Assembly: GCA_029931535.1 (NCBI GenBank)
Contig: JAQPZY010001621.1
Location: forward strand, 3,882,001-3,946,000
Direction of reading: 5' to 3'
Length of the DNA: 64,000 bases
Source: Margaritifera margaritifera
Taxonomy: Eukaryota; Mollusca; Bivalvia; Unionida; Margaritiferidae
This document shows positions 1 to 9,770 of the stretch, piece by piece. Every line of letters begins with the position of its first letter. The stretch's first letter is position 1. The notes under the pieces were generated by a model. The model made no database searches, was not told the DNA's origin, and saw only the letters and a program-made list of their open reading frames with translations. A program made the translations under genes and the position numbers.

Positions 1-64
1 CTAACCAAGGCCATAGTGCATCAATGGGTTGACGAGTTCAACTAGGTATACCTTCAGATGAAAG

Positions 65-290
65 TGGGACCCAGAGTGGCTGAGTGGTCTAAGACACTTG
101 TCTTTACACATGACTCACATCTCACCTCTGTCTGCATGGGTTCGAATCTTGGCTCGACCAATGTGTGTGGGTGAGAAAGCTTGCCTGTAGCATCGTGTGT
201 GTTGTTGGTCATCCCGGGCTCTTCCTTCACCATACTAGCCGCCTTGTATGGCCTCTCATGTGTTAAAAACGTTAAATCTCGAACACTTAG
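65..290 (+). mobile_element. tRNA-derived SINE
   Basis: A tRNA-like head is visible. An A-box-like TGGCTGAGTGG lies at about 77-87 and a B-box-like GGTTCGAATC at 139-148, spaced as in a Leu/Ser-type tRNA head, followed by a non-tRNA body that ends near 'gttaaaaacgttaaatc'. This is the layout of a SINE with an internal RNA polymerase III promoter. The cloverleaf is not intact, so it is not called a tRNA gene. It abuts the truncated end of the helicase remnant, so the SINE may have landed at or created that break. The 3' boundary is uncertain. Confidence 0.6.
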
Positions 291-301
291 CCTACTTATT
301 T

Positions 302-1252
302 AAGATGAAAGTGGCTATGTATCATAACCTGCTAGTGGCTCGCTCGCCAGGGCCAACCGCCCATGATGTCGTTGTCATTATCATCCACACTTTTCGCGAA
401 AAACCTGCCGAGTCTGTAAGCGGCTATGGGACTATTATCTATGATGAATCCCACAAGCTCCAGATTCCTTGCAACAGCCATGCATTGTGACTTGCGCAAA
501 CGCCTGCTGTTCTTGGCCTATCGGCAACAATTGAAGAAAGGCATGATGGTATCAACGTCTACATGCAGCAGCATTTGGGTTCGGTCATCTACACTAGAAA
601 TATCCCAGGCTTTGATGTGCGCACCGTCAATTTTTGTGGTTAGGTTCGTGCTATCAGGCACTTTTGCCATCCACATTACTTCACAGTGTTTGGAGCCAAA
701 GGCATGGTATCCGCAAGTCTCACCATAAGAAGCATCATCAAAGAGGAGACTTGCCTAAAAGGGATTGTCTCCTAGATAGAATGTCTATGCTGTCTTCACA
801 AAATGGCTTCCCACAGCGGGCTAGGACGTTTTGGTTTTGGCCTGAGACCCAAAGCCTTGGCTACACCACAGCATCGCGCTGGTGAAATATGCAGACACAT
901 ATCTTTGTATTCGCTGAGCACCGCCGACTATCTCATAACCCTGCGACAGGTCCTTCAATGTATGCACGCTTCAGGGGTATTTGCACCAGAGTTGGACGAT
1001 GATACAGTGGTGAGCAGACTGTGTAGTGGTGTTTCAAAGGCTATTGTCGCTCGCGCGATGCATGCTGGTGCGCATATTGTGCTAACAACCTTAGACTTTA
1101 GTCGACACTGTCTTTCATTGCCCGACATGATGGCTATCATTTCCCCGACACCTCGCCACAATGGAACTCGTCAGCCATTGGGGCATATTCTTCACAGGAG
1201 GTCTGATGAAAGCATTGTTTGCCTGGTTGCCTGTTTGTTTACAATCAAATGA
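302..1252 (+). pseudogene. Broken viral-type superfamily 2 helicase
   Basis: One frame carries helicase motifs in the right order: a DExH box read as DESH at 443-454 preceded by a hydrophobic strand; motif III as LSAT at about 518-529; and motifs V and VI in the last third, read as 'VLTTLDFSRHCLSLPD' and then 'TPRHNGTRQPLGHILHRR' at about 1079-1203. This layout fits the A18/T5-D10-like DNA helicases of large DNA viruses and phages, which unwind DNA using ATP. The Walker A part that should come first is missing; a SINE sits there. Stop codons at 488-490, 641-643 and 773-775 break the frame, but I saw no frameshift. GC is clearly higher than in the rest of the window. A cellular helicase is less likely given the nuclease remnant nearby. 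The family call is good; the viral group is unknown. Confidence 0.7.
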
Positions 1253-1320
1253 ACAGGGCTGTACTTCTGGTTGGACAAGGGCACGCTCACCTGCTTGTTC
1301 TACAAACAGGGGTTGACTAA

Positions 1321-1455
1321 TTATATGTGCTTGTGACCTAGGCAGGTGTTTTGCGCAAAACGCTCTAGATCTTTCTCCCAGTTTTTGTGAGCAAGGGCTA
1401 AAAGGCTATCCCAATCAAGATGGATTTGTATACTTTCTTCAAGATCTTTGTCCAT
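1321..1455 (-). CDS. Small unknown protein, 44 residues
   Basis: An uninterrupted minus-strand frame of 44 codons starts at an ATG (1453-1455) and stops at 1321-1323. The product starts MDKDLEESIQ and is acidic at the N-terminus and basic/aromatic later; no domain was recognised. Its end overlaps the left copy of the direct repeat. It follows the frame at 1495-1824 on the same strand by about 40 bp, so the two may once have been one gene or a small operon-like viral pair. It may equally be a chance frame in a degraded element. Confidence 0.3.
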   Translation of the reverse strand: MDKDLEESIQIHLDWDSLLALAHKNWEKDLERFAQNTCLGHKHI

Positions 1456-1494
1456 GGTCTTTGTTTCATCTTGTCTGGAGATGGTTTGCTGTGC

Positions 1495-1824
1495 TCATTG
1501 CGGGTGTGGGAATATCTTCAGCAGTTTTTGAATGTCTTCTGTGTTTTTGTGAAACGATTGCAACACTGCAGTCACCTTTGCGACAAAAGATCCTAGACCC
1601 ACTGGAACTGGCAATGATTTTCCTGCAAGTTCCTTGGCCTCCAGCTGGAGCTCTTTCACCAGCAAGTATTTGTTGGAAACGTCACTGCCACTTTCCGTCT
1701 TAAAAGAAAATGTTCGATATCGTGCGAATCCAATTTGTTTCTACTTCTGCCTAGCTACTACTTGTAAACCACGTGTGCCTTTGTATGCAAAACTTCCTTG
1801 AATCTGGTTTTCCAAAAGCTACAT
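1495..1824 (-). pseudogene. Unknown gene remnant, one in-frame stop
   Basis: A minus-strand frame of about 110 codons is interrupted once by TAG at 1741-1743 and ends at TGA 1495-1497. The readable part has ordinary protein composition, with a Leu/Lys/Glu-rich stretch 'KYLLVKELQLEAKELAG' that would form an amphipathic helix and a second helical stretch ending near the stop. I do not recognise a family. The opposite strand also has an 80-codon frame here, but its composition (many Cys, Trp, Phe) looks like a shadow. By position it belongs to the same virus-like block as the helicase and nuclease. Confidence 0.4.
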
Positions 1825-2190
1825 TGCTTTGGGCATTTTGCTTGCTGTCACGCTTGCTGATTGCAGGCAATCGAACAATAATCAGGGCTACTGGCTATAG
1901 CTAGTTAGGTTTTTAATAGCCTTGTTCTACAAACAGGGCTAGGCCTTTGTGCTTGTGACCTCTGGCTTGTTCATAGAACAAGCTGAAGAAAAAAGGCTCC
2001 ATGAGCCATGTTCTGTTGTGAGCAAGACATAGGGGTCCTTTTTTTGTCTGTGCTTGGCCTCTTGCTGACCCTCTTGGCCTCTTGCTCAACAGCCCTCTTG
2101 GCGAGCCTTCATGCTTGTGGCCTCTTGCTGGAACCTTTGGCTGGTCCTCTGGTTTGGCCTTTTGCATGTTCATGTACGTGAATGGGTTGG
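1825..2190. other. Low-complexity stretch, no convincing gene
   Basis: Between about 2045 and 2150 the plus strand repeats the theme 'ggcctcttgct' several times (cryptic repeats). This leaves a long minus-strand frame (1913-2284) rich in Arg, Gly, Lys and His that contains 'GHKH' twice. Its repetitive composition argues against a real domain, but a decayed basic viral protein cannot be excluded. Confidence 0.4.
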
Positions 2191-2198
2191 TGCCATTA

Positions 2199-2316
2199 GT
2201 ATGGTAAAAGGGGTCTATGGCACCACTAATATGATTTTTCCAGTCTTGACCTCGCTTACTCTCAGCATCACCTGGAAAAATCATTTAGTGATGCCAATAG
2301 CCCCCTTTTACCATAC
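2199..2316. repeat. Large hairpin, 45-bp inverted repeat
   Basis: The left arm (2199-2243) and right arm (2272-2316) are near-complementary over 45 bp with a few mismatches. The left arm begins GTATGGTAAAAGGGGTCTAT and the right arm ends with its complement. The 28-bp loop contains no repeat. It is either a small fold-back transposable element or a structural element of the virus-like DNA. Confidence 0.75.
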
Positions 2317-2439
2317 CACTACATTTTATAATTAGACTTTTATTAACGCACACCAGCTTGATGGAGATATGGCACACATGAGTTGACTCCCTTGATTGCA
2401 TCTATTTTTAGATACACACAAGTATGCTAATTTGCCTAC

Positions 2440-2443
<4 letters not shown>

Positions 2444-2514
<71 letters not shown>
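2444..2514. repeat. (TA)n microsatellite
   Basis: About 70 bp of nearly pure TA dinucleotides. A minus-strand frame of Tyr-Ile repeats through it is an artefact. From here to about 2950 nothing else was recognised apart from a short GTT run at 2822-2837. Confidence 0.95.
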
Positions 2515-2515
<1 letters not shown>

Positions 2516-2974
2516 AAGTCTATGTAGAGATAGGTGTGGAAAGGTCAGGTGTCTCACGGGGTTGTCCACTCTGTCTTGACAGTTAGGCTGGGGTCCAATC
2601 CAGGATCCTGAAGCAGTTAAGAGGTATACATATCTTGAACAAATCACAGATCATGTAGCGACCTATCTTCCCATATGAACACAACAGAAGAGTTGCAGGA
2701 AGAAATAGGTTATGAGACCTCCGAAGGTGTTCACACTAGGGGCTGGGTGCAAAACAGAAATGTAACACAGTTGGCTAGCACCTGGTAGACTGGGCTTTTG
2801 CAAAAATATTATGTTTTTTTCTGTTGTTGTTGTTGTTGAAAATGCGTGCATATGGCCACAGCCGGCTTGTTTTGGTTTTTTTTTGCTTCACCTATTGTCG
2901 AGAATGGCCTTTCTGAATACTACTATATTTGTATACTGAATGTTTATGAATTGAAGAAATCTTATGGTATAATA

Positions 2975-3784
2975 ATGGATTTGAAATCTATCTTGGAATC
3001 ATTTATGAACGTGCATCAGCTAAAACAGAGGTGTCCCGAATGGTATTTATTAATGTGTACGACAACGGATTGTTCAAAGTTGGTTACAGTTCTTGAAATT
3101 TGTCCTTTTGCAACAGCCAAGGATATAGATGAAACAAACTTAGCATAAAACCATTGTATACAACTTTGCCTTGTCTTTGGGGAACATTATTTGAGCCTGT
3201 CATTAGAAGATACATTGACATCACCATGAACGAAAAAGTGATAGGCAGTGATATCTTCACTCAAACTATAGACGGCTTTAGATACAGTCCAGATGGCTAC
3301 TTTGTTGACCACAATAAGATTTTGCTGTTAGAATATAAGTGTCCCTTTAGCAGAGACGTGCGCAAGTTGCCAGAATATTATTTTCCACAAGTATTATCAG
3401 GCTTAGAAGTTTCAGTTGTTGCTTCATACGGTCTGCTTGTCGATTCAATCTTCCGTAAATGTTCTTTGGATCAATCGGGCTTTCACCCAGAAGACAACAA
3501 AAAATTTCATAGTAGAGATTACGACAGGTACACTAAGGATCCATTCGCAATAGGTATCATGGGATTTTTTTGGCAACTACGATGACTTCATTGATCTTGG
3601 CAAATCGACTGAAACAGAATTGTCCTCATTTCTAAGAAAGCCGATGATGGCCCAAAGGCTGGAACGTAGAAGATGTCCAAATAATGATTTCAGAAATCAA
3701 AACAATAAATGGCGCCTGCAAATTTGTCAAGGACGCCCTCAAGATGAATTGCCAAACATCCAAAGAAAATCCAGAACATTTTGA
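2975..3784 (+). pseudogene. Broken YqaJ/lambda-exonuclease-like nuclease
   Basis: The first block (to a stop at 3146-3148) carries a 'PEWYLLMCTTTDCSKL' segment that resembles the N-terminal signature of YqaJ recombinases. The second block (3154-3585) contains 'GTLFEPVIRRY', 'GFRYSPDGYF' and 'LLLEYKCPFSR', matching the order of the PD-(D/E)XK nuclease core (Glu, then Asp, then E-x-K), and then 'YYFPQVLSGL', a typical helix with Gln after the core. Such enzymes are the 5'-3' exonucleases of phages and large DNA viruses, used in recombination and genome processing. Frames change near 3148-3154 and in a T7 run at about 3565-3571; reading then continues to a stop at 3782-3784. The start is uncertain. 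The fold call is good; the virus group is not determined. Confidence 0.7.
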
Positions 3785-3914
3785 CTTGTATGTAGATATC
3801 GCCATAGAATTAGAAAGATCTTGACGCATGCTAGGAGAAGAATACAACAAACTGGGCAGGAAAACATCTTTGTACGATTTTGTCAAAACAAGGTTTGATG
3901 GCAGTTTAGTTTGA
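3684..3914 (+). pseudogene. Unknown small gene behind the nuclease
   Basis: A plus-strand frame of 76 codons starts at ATG 3684 inside the end of the nuclease remnant and ends at TGA 3912-3914, with one internal TGA at 3822-3824. Residues are protein-like, with Lys/Glu-rich helices and a C-terminal 'KTSLYDFVKTRFDGS'. The overlap with the nuclease end suggests either overlapping viral genes or that this is the true nuclease C-terminus reached through another frameshift. No family recognised. Confidence 0.4.
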
Positions 3915-3951
3915 AGACTATTGTTTACTTTTTATGTAAGCGATTGATATA

Positions 3952-4095
3952 ATGTATGCAGAAGCAGTTATAGATGCCTACAAAGACGCTCCTTGCGTTT
4001 ACTTTCCGCCTGAACTAAATTTTTATGATCTCAGAAAACCGATGACGGTCCATTACGCACATAGTTTTGTGAGAGGCGCCCTTGACATCACTTGA
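3952..4095 (+). CDS. Small unknown ORF, 47 residues
   Basis: An intact frame of 47 codons begins MYAEAVIDAYKDAPC and ends at TGA 4093-4095. It starts 37 bp after the preceding frame, on the same strand, which looks like compact viral packing. It may be the first part of a longer gene whose continuation is lost: downstream DNA to 4330 shows no further long frame. No domain recognised. Confidence 0.35.
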   Translation: MYAEAVIDAYKDAPCVYFPPELNFYDLRKPMTVHYAHSFVRGALDIT

Positions 4096-4332
4096 CGCAG
4101 TTCGAAAGGTAGATTCTCAATGTGCTCATCTAAAGTGACCAATTACAAAAATGTAATTTGTTGCCACACAAATTGCAGAAGTCGTGGTATTGAGAACCTT
4201 ATATCCACGTAGATTTTTTTGTCTGCGGTAAGAATGGGTAAGAAATTTGGTGCTTTTATCTGTTTGCCCTCGTAGAGAGTGTTGACCATTTTGTTTTTAA
4301 AAAGTTGTAAAGGTCGCACTAACTCTGTACTT

Positions 4333-4780
4333 GCTTTAGAAGTGAAAGTTTTGCTTTTTCAATTTTCATTTTCATTTCTTTCAGCATCAATTGTCATTTT
4401 CAAATTTGGTTTCTCAATCATCATTTTCAAATATTTGTTTCTTCAATTTTCATTTCTTAATTTTCATTTTCAAATTTCTTATTTTTCATTTTCAAATTTT
4501 TGTTTGTTCATTTTTATTTTCAAATTTAGTTGTTCAAATTTCATTTTTTCAATTTTCATTTTCAATTTTGGTTCTTCAAATTTCATTTTCATTTTTACAT
4601 TATAAATTTTCATTTTCAGGGTTTTTTTTCAATTTTTAGTTTTAATTTTTATTTGCAGTTTTTCTATTTTAAGTTTCATTTTTCATTTTTTGTTTCCTTT
4701 TTTGATTTCTTAATTTTTATTTTCAATTTCAATTTTGATTTAGCAATTTTCATTTTTTTCAATTTTTTTTTTCAAGTTGG
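4333..4780 (+). repeat. T-rich degenerate array (TTTTCAAATTT type)
   Basis: About 450 bp are built from variants of 'ttcaattttcattttcaaattt' on the plus strand, almost free of G. It gives long Phe/Ser/Ile-rich frames in all plus frames, which are artefacts. The 230 bp before it (4096-4332) hold nothing recognisable. Confidence 0.85.
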
Positions 4781-4799
4781 AGTGACCAGTACTTTACTA

Positions 4800-7250
4800 T
4801 CCAACACCCACACTATGCCATGAATACGCCGTCTGGTTGCATGGCATGACATCACATTCGTCTTCGTTTAACTTTCGGTAGGGTAGATAATATTTTTTCT
4901 GTGTGGAATTAATCTTTCTTGGTGAAAGTTTGTACTCAAAATGATATCACAGATAATTCAGTAATTCCAGGCGACGAATATCTACATGATGGTGATCAAA
5001 AGCAGAATCTCAAAACCCTAATGTATAGATTTAATTATTGCCCCAAAAAGGGTCTCTTCCATGACCTACCAAAGCCCAAAACTTCATGCCATTTTTAATT
5101 TCAAGCAAAGTCAAAATATTCACAGGACCTTATGTTATGAAATAATATAAACTTCCAAGGCCAAAGACTATTTATACCCTTTTGAAATCCTTAATACTAC
5201 AATACTGGAATCAGTCACCTAATATGTTTACATCTAAAACCTGTGCTTTAATAATAAACCATATTTATTTCATATGGCATGTTTTATTTTAATAGCCAAA
5301 GTGTCGTCTCTATTGTTTAATTTGAATTTTGAACTGGTGCACCCGTACCTTTTATTATCTTATTTTGTACGTATATGTTGTGGCTTTTACTGACACTGGT
5401 AAAATAGCCCTAACTAACCCTAACCAATCTGGGATAGCCATCACCTTGAATATGGCAAACAAATATTGCCATCTCCAGCACACTTATCTAAAGATACATA
5501 CATATAACTATACAAAATATATAAATAAATAAGCATGACTGCAAATGTCAAGAAAAATTCATCCACTGTACATAACAAATAGATACACAAACACACGTAC
5601 ACAACAGTCATATCAGTAAATATCACATAAGATAAGAGCATACAGTACAAATACAAACGACTATGAACACATACATGTACACACTCTTGCAGGCCACAAC
5701 AAGACAGATAAATAATAATATGTGGACAGAATGGATGATTACAATATCACCTGTTATGTGACCTTGATCACGACCTTGACACGAATGAGAGCAAGAATTC
5801 CACTATATGGATTATTACAATATCGTAGTGCTATATGACCTTGACCTTGATGTTAATGTAGGCAATAATATCACCGAAAGGGTCTAGATTCCAGCAAACC
5901 GTTGAATCGCATTTTTTTCAGTAATTCCAGGCGACAAATATCTGTGTCATGGTGATAAAAAGCCAGAGTCTCAAAACCCTAGTGTATACATTTAATTATG
6001 ACCCTAAATCACCACAGTTGAATCTACAAAGAGAGTTCCTTGCATGACCTACCTAACTTCAAAACTTCATCCCATTTTTAATTCCAAGTCAAATCAAAAT
6101 ATCCACAGGATTTTATATTATGAACTAATATCAATATCAAAGCCAAAGATTGTTTATAACTTTTGAAATACTTAATACTACAATACCGGAATCAGTCACA
6201 TGCACTGCAAGAAATCATGTGGATCAGAGAGAAAGCCAAAGGATAAAAAGCACTGCAATCAGATTCGCTGGTTAGTCGAAAATTGCATCTGCAAGAGCAC
6301 TCAATTGCAGCATATTACACAGTACAACACAATGTATCCGTATAGACACAGGAATCTAGCCAATCAAATTACAGCACACATTTACATACAAATATAGGTT
6401 CTCAAAGACAAAGCGAGCAGTTATCAAGAGGAGCACGGTTGTGCCAGCTCATATTGATCAGCTACCATGTACAAATCAGGCTCTAAATGAGGAGCCTTTT
6501 TACCCCTGTCCCACTCTCTCCTTAAAAGAAACTTTACTGTAAGTAGGACCCATCTATAAGTTTGAATCCTACATTACTTTGACCCAAATAATTGCAATAT
6601 CATAAAATGGATGATTACATTATCAACTGTTAAATGACCTTGACTTTGATGTTATATGACCTTGATTTTGATGTGAATGAGTGCATTAAGTCAACTACAT
6701 GAATGATTAAAATATCAACGTGTTATATGACACTGACCTTGACCTTGTCATGAATGTATGCAATAACATCACCAACAGGGGCTAGATTCCATGAAAAACT
6801 GTTGAATCACACCTTTTGAATTATTCATTCCAAATGAGGTGCCTTTTCAACCCTGCCCCACACCCCCATAAAAAAGAAATTTTTCTGGAAGTAGAACCCA
6901 GCCAAAAACTTTGAAACCTACATAACCTTGACTTGAATAATTGCAATATCACAAAATGGATGATTACAATATCATCTGCTGTGTGACCTTGACCTCTACT
7001 TTGATGTGAATGAGTGCAATAATTCCACTATATGGATGATCACAATATCAACGTGTTATATAACCCTGACTTTGACCTTTCCGTCAGTGTACGCAATAAC
7101 ATCACCGAAAAGGTCTAGATTCCACGAGAAACTTTTCAATCACACCTTTTTAGTTATTCCTTCCGATTGCTGTGCCATCTGAATCCTGTCCCACTCCCCA
7201 CATGAAGAACTTTTCAGGAAGTAAGACCCGTCCATAAATTTAAATCCTAC
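4800..7250. repeat. Old dispersed repeats, several related copies
   Basis: No gene seen. Diverged copies of the same units recur. 'agtaattccaggcgac' plus about 90 following bases occurs near 4960 and 5920. A segment with 'tctagattcca' and 'gttgaatca' occurs near 5860, 6760 and 7095, each after 'tatatgaccttgacctt'-like text. A block at 5220-5480 is related to 8580-8840. These are decayed interspersed elements, partly in tandem with a period of about 300-900 bp. Confidence 0.65.
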
Positions 7251-8190
7251 ATGTACTGGAAACTTTACGCCCTATTAGGCACAGCTCTTTCTAAACCTAA
7301 CGTTAACACACTGGTACATAAATCTAGCAAACATACTGTAAAACCCTATCTAAGATATATAAATAGTCAACACTATTCACAAACATTGTGCTTACGTTCG
7401 CTCAGTAAGAAAGATGATAAAACATGTACAATAGTTTCCACAAGCATTTCCGAGCTCCTGTCAGAAATGGTACAGATATCGCATCATGTTTCATCACCCT
7501 GCATCAAACGTAAACTAAAAACACAAAATCACGAATTGAACAAATAAAACATGACCATCCAGTGTTTTTCTATCGTACTTATAAGCTGTGCCTTGTCTCT
7601 ACCAAAGTCAGGATTTTCTTACTGTAAATATAAAAATTAAACGCGTTATGCAGGTCCCTGTCTCCACCCCACCCCTACCCTGCCTCCCAGAGCATTACCT
7701 ATACCCACGAGTAACTACTTTACCCCTACTTTACCCACCCCCTTTCTCCTGTACCTTTTCAATAACCTTTTTCCTGGCACGTCGTCCTAACTCCCCAATT
7801 GGTATGTCCCTGCAATTTCCATAAAATTAAACCCCGGGCAATCCCAATCATTGTAGGAAAAGGAAAAATGAAATGATCACTTTAAGATGTATGTAGCTAT
7901 ATCTTAGATATCTGTCCCCAAATCCTCACAGCGATGTCATGTATTTTAATTCAAACTGATGTCTCTTGAGGTTCAAGTATAGTCGCAATAAATGTACCCC
8001 AAGAGTTATATGCAAGGGAGTGCATTACAACAGGCCTTTTCCTTGCAGCTGACACAATTGGCAATATGTATTGGACAATTCAATTGTGGTTGTCATAGGG
8101 AGAGGGTTTTGCTTCAAATGAGAAACTAAGGACACGGCGAAGTGAAAATCAGTACCTAATAGAAGGACCATGACGGGGAAAATCAGTACA
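7251..8190. other. No recognised feature
   Basis: A 98-codon plus-strand frame at 7251-7547 is open but rich in Ser, Thr, His and Lys, and matches nothing I know. A C-rich tract lies at 7660-7760. No splice-bounded exon or repeat was recognised. Confidence 0.4.
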
Positions 8191-8198
8191 CAATAGAG

Positions 8199-8380
8199 CG
8201 GTGCTTCCCAACCTTTTGTTTTTGCTGCGTCCATAAATTAGCCACCAACAGGACCTCCCGACCCTCGAGCTTATTATATGATTTTTTTTTTTTTTAAATT
8301 CTTCTGGTGACCCTTCGCGACCTTACTGAGGACTCCCCGCGACCCTGATTTTGGTCGCTATATAAGGTTGGGAACCGCTA
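8199..8380. mobile_element. hAT-type MITE with 8-bp target duplication
   Basis: A 182-bp element has inverted ends: the left end begins CGGTGCTTCCCAACCTT and the right end is AAGGTTGGGAACCGCTA. The sequence CAATAGAG is present directly on both sides (8191-8198 and 8381-8388), the 8-bp target duplication expected of hAT transposition. The 'ttcccaacctt...gaccc' wording is typical of non-autonomous hAT elements in many animals. No transposase is encoded. Confidence 0.9.
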
Positions 8381-8559
8381 CAATAGAGAAACATAGGCAT
8401 CTTTGATTCGACTTTCCATCCTGGTTAGTCTGCCTATGCTCTGAAACCTAATGCAGCATCTAAATGATGCACTGTATAAAAACAAATCTGCATCATGTGC
8501 TGTAATGTACATATACATCTATATACATGCTGACTGACCCGGTCACCAACTCTTTAGAC

Positions 8560-9000
8560 CTGTTCAATTTTGTCTTTAGAAACGTTCCTGAACAATGCCA
8601 AAATGTCAATCTTTAAAACCTGTACTTGAACAATAATTTCATATGGGATATTTTATTTAATAGCCAAATTACAGACATATCTCTTATTTTAATTTGAATT
8701 TTGAACTTGTGCACCCTTACTTTCTATTGTCTTTTTTATGTACAGTTACAGCTTTTACTAACTCTGGTAAGATAGCCCTAACTAATCCTAACCAATTTGG
8801 ACTAGCCATCACTTTGAATATGGCGAAACAAATATATCCGTATACAACAGACCTATTCACATATTCATATACTGTATATAAATATACGAAATATACTAAT
8901 ATGCATGAATGCAAATGTGAACAAAGCCAAGTCACATCAGGTGTACTAGTAAATACCTTGAAATATGTTCTAGTCAGCGACTTTTTGACCACAAAACCAA
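8560..9000. repeat. Dispersed repeat, second copy of the 5220-5480 unit
   Basis: Stretches such as 'tttgaattttgaact.gtgcaccc' and 'atagccctaactaa.cctaacca' recur in the same order in both places, with substitutions and small gaps. It is therefore an interspersed element of unknown class. The short CCTAA motifs in it are part of the unit and not a telomere array. Confidence 0.65.
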
Positions 9001-9059
9001 GAGCCTTCTTTCTTACCCCAAGTGCAAGAAGTGCAAAAAGTTTGGTTTAGGTATGTCAT

Positions 9060-9770
9060 GTACAAGTAATGCTATTGTGCGGTACCATATTTTTGTTTGA
9101 AGTCACAGTGATCGTGACCTTTAATCTTATGACTCCAAAATCAATAGGGTTCTTCCGTAAACCAAGTGCAGCTCGTCTGAAAAGTTTTCTAACCATAGAT
9201 TGAGAACTTAAGTTACTGAGTGGAAACCGGTTTTCTTTGTTCAGTCAGAATGACTTTGCCCTTTGACTTTTTGAGCCCGAAATCACTAGGTTTTCTTCTA
9301 TCCCAAGTGGAAGCTATCTACAAAGTTTGGTAATTGTAAATGGTGGGGAATTCAACTTATTGTGCAGAAACCATTTTTCTTCCTTCAGTTACAATTACTT
9401 TGATCTTCGACTCTTTGACCCAATATTGATAGCTTTCTTTCCTACACAAAGTGCAAGCTGTCCACAAAGTTTGGTAACTGAAGATGGTGGATAACTGGAA
9501 TTATATAGTGCATAAATAATTTTCATTGTTTCAGTCGCAATGACCTTGACCTCTGAGCTTTTGAGCCCAAGATTGGTAGGGTTTTTCCTTTCTCCAAGTG
9601 CAAGCTCTCCACAATATTTTGTATCTGTAGATTGTGGACAACTAAAGTTATCGTGCAGAAACGACATTGGTAACAGACAGACAGACAGATGGATGGATGG
9701 ATGGATGGACAACATCGAAACATAACATGCTCTGCTTTATGGCGGGCATATAAAAAGGCAAGCGTACGAA
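9060..9770. repeat. Degenerate tandem repeat of about 140 bp
   Basis: At least four diverged units carry 'gtgaccttgacctttga', 'ccaagtgcaagc' and 'acaaagtttgg', ending in a (GACA)/(GATG) tract at 9677-9708 and 'ctgctttatggcgggc'. The same family and the same ending recur at 34030-34745. This style of repeat is familiar from bivalve genomes. Confidence 0.75.

Larger units (their letters stand above)
1297..1965. repeat. Direct repeat pair flanking minus-strand ORFs
   Basis: A block of about 45 bp starting TTGTTCTACAAACAGGG and ending 'gtgcttgtgacct' occurs near 1299-1350 and again near 1921-1962, with small differences. The two copies are about 620 bp apart and enclose the minus-strand reading frames between them. 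They could be duplicated flanks or terminal repeats of a small inserted segment. Confidence 0.55.

Noticed and set aside
77..148. Possible tRNA gene
   Set aside because: A and B boxes are present, but the acceptor and anticodon arms do not pair and a SINE body follows.
1913..2284. 123-codon minus-strand frame
   Set aside because: Composition comes from cryptic 'ggcctcttgct' repeats, and part of it is an arm of the hairpin; not supportable as a gene.
4279..4823. Phe-rich membrane-protein-like frames
   Set aside because: They arise from the T-rich degenerate array; all plus frames look alike.
5395..5430. Telomere-like CCCTAA motifs
   Set aside because: Only a few imperfect motifs, and they recur as part of the dispersed unit at 8770.
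7251..7547. 98-codon plus-strand frame
   Set aside because: No domain, no splice context and no second copy; kept only as a note.
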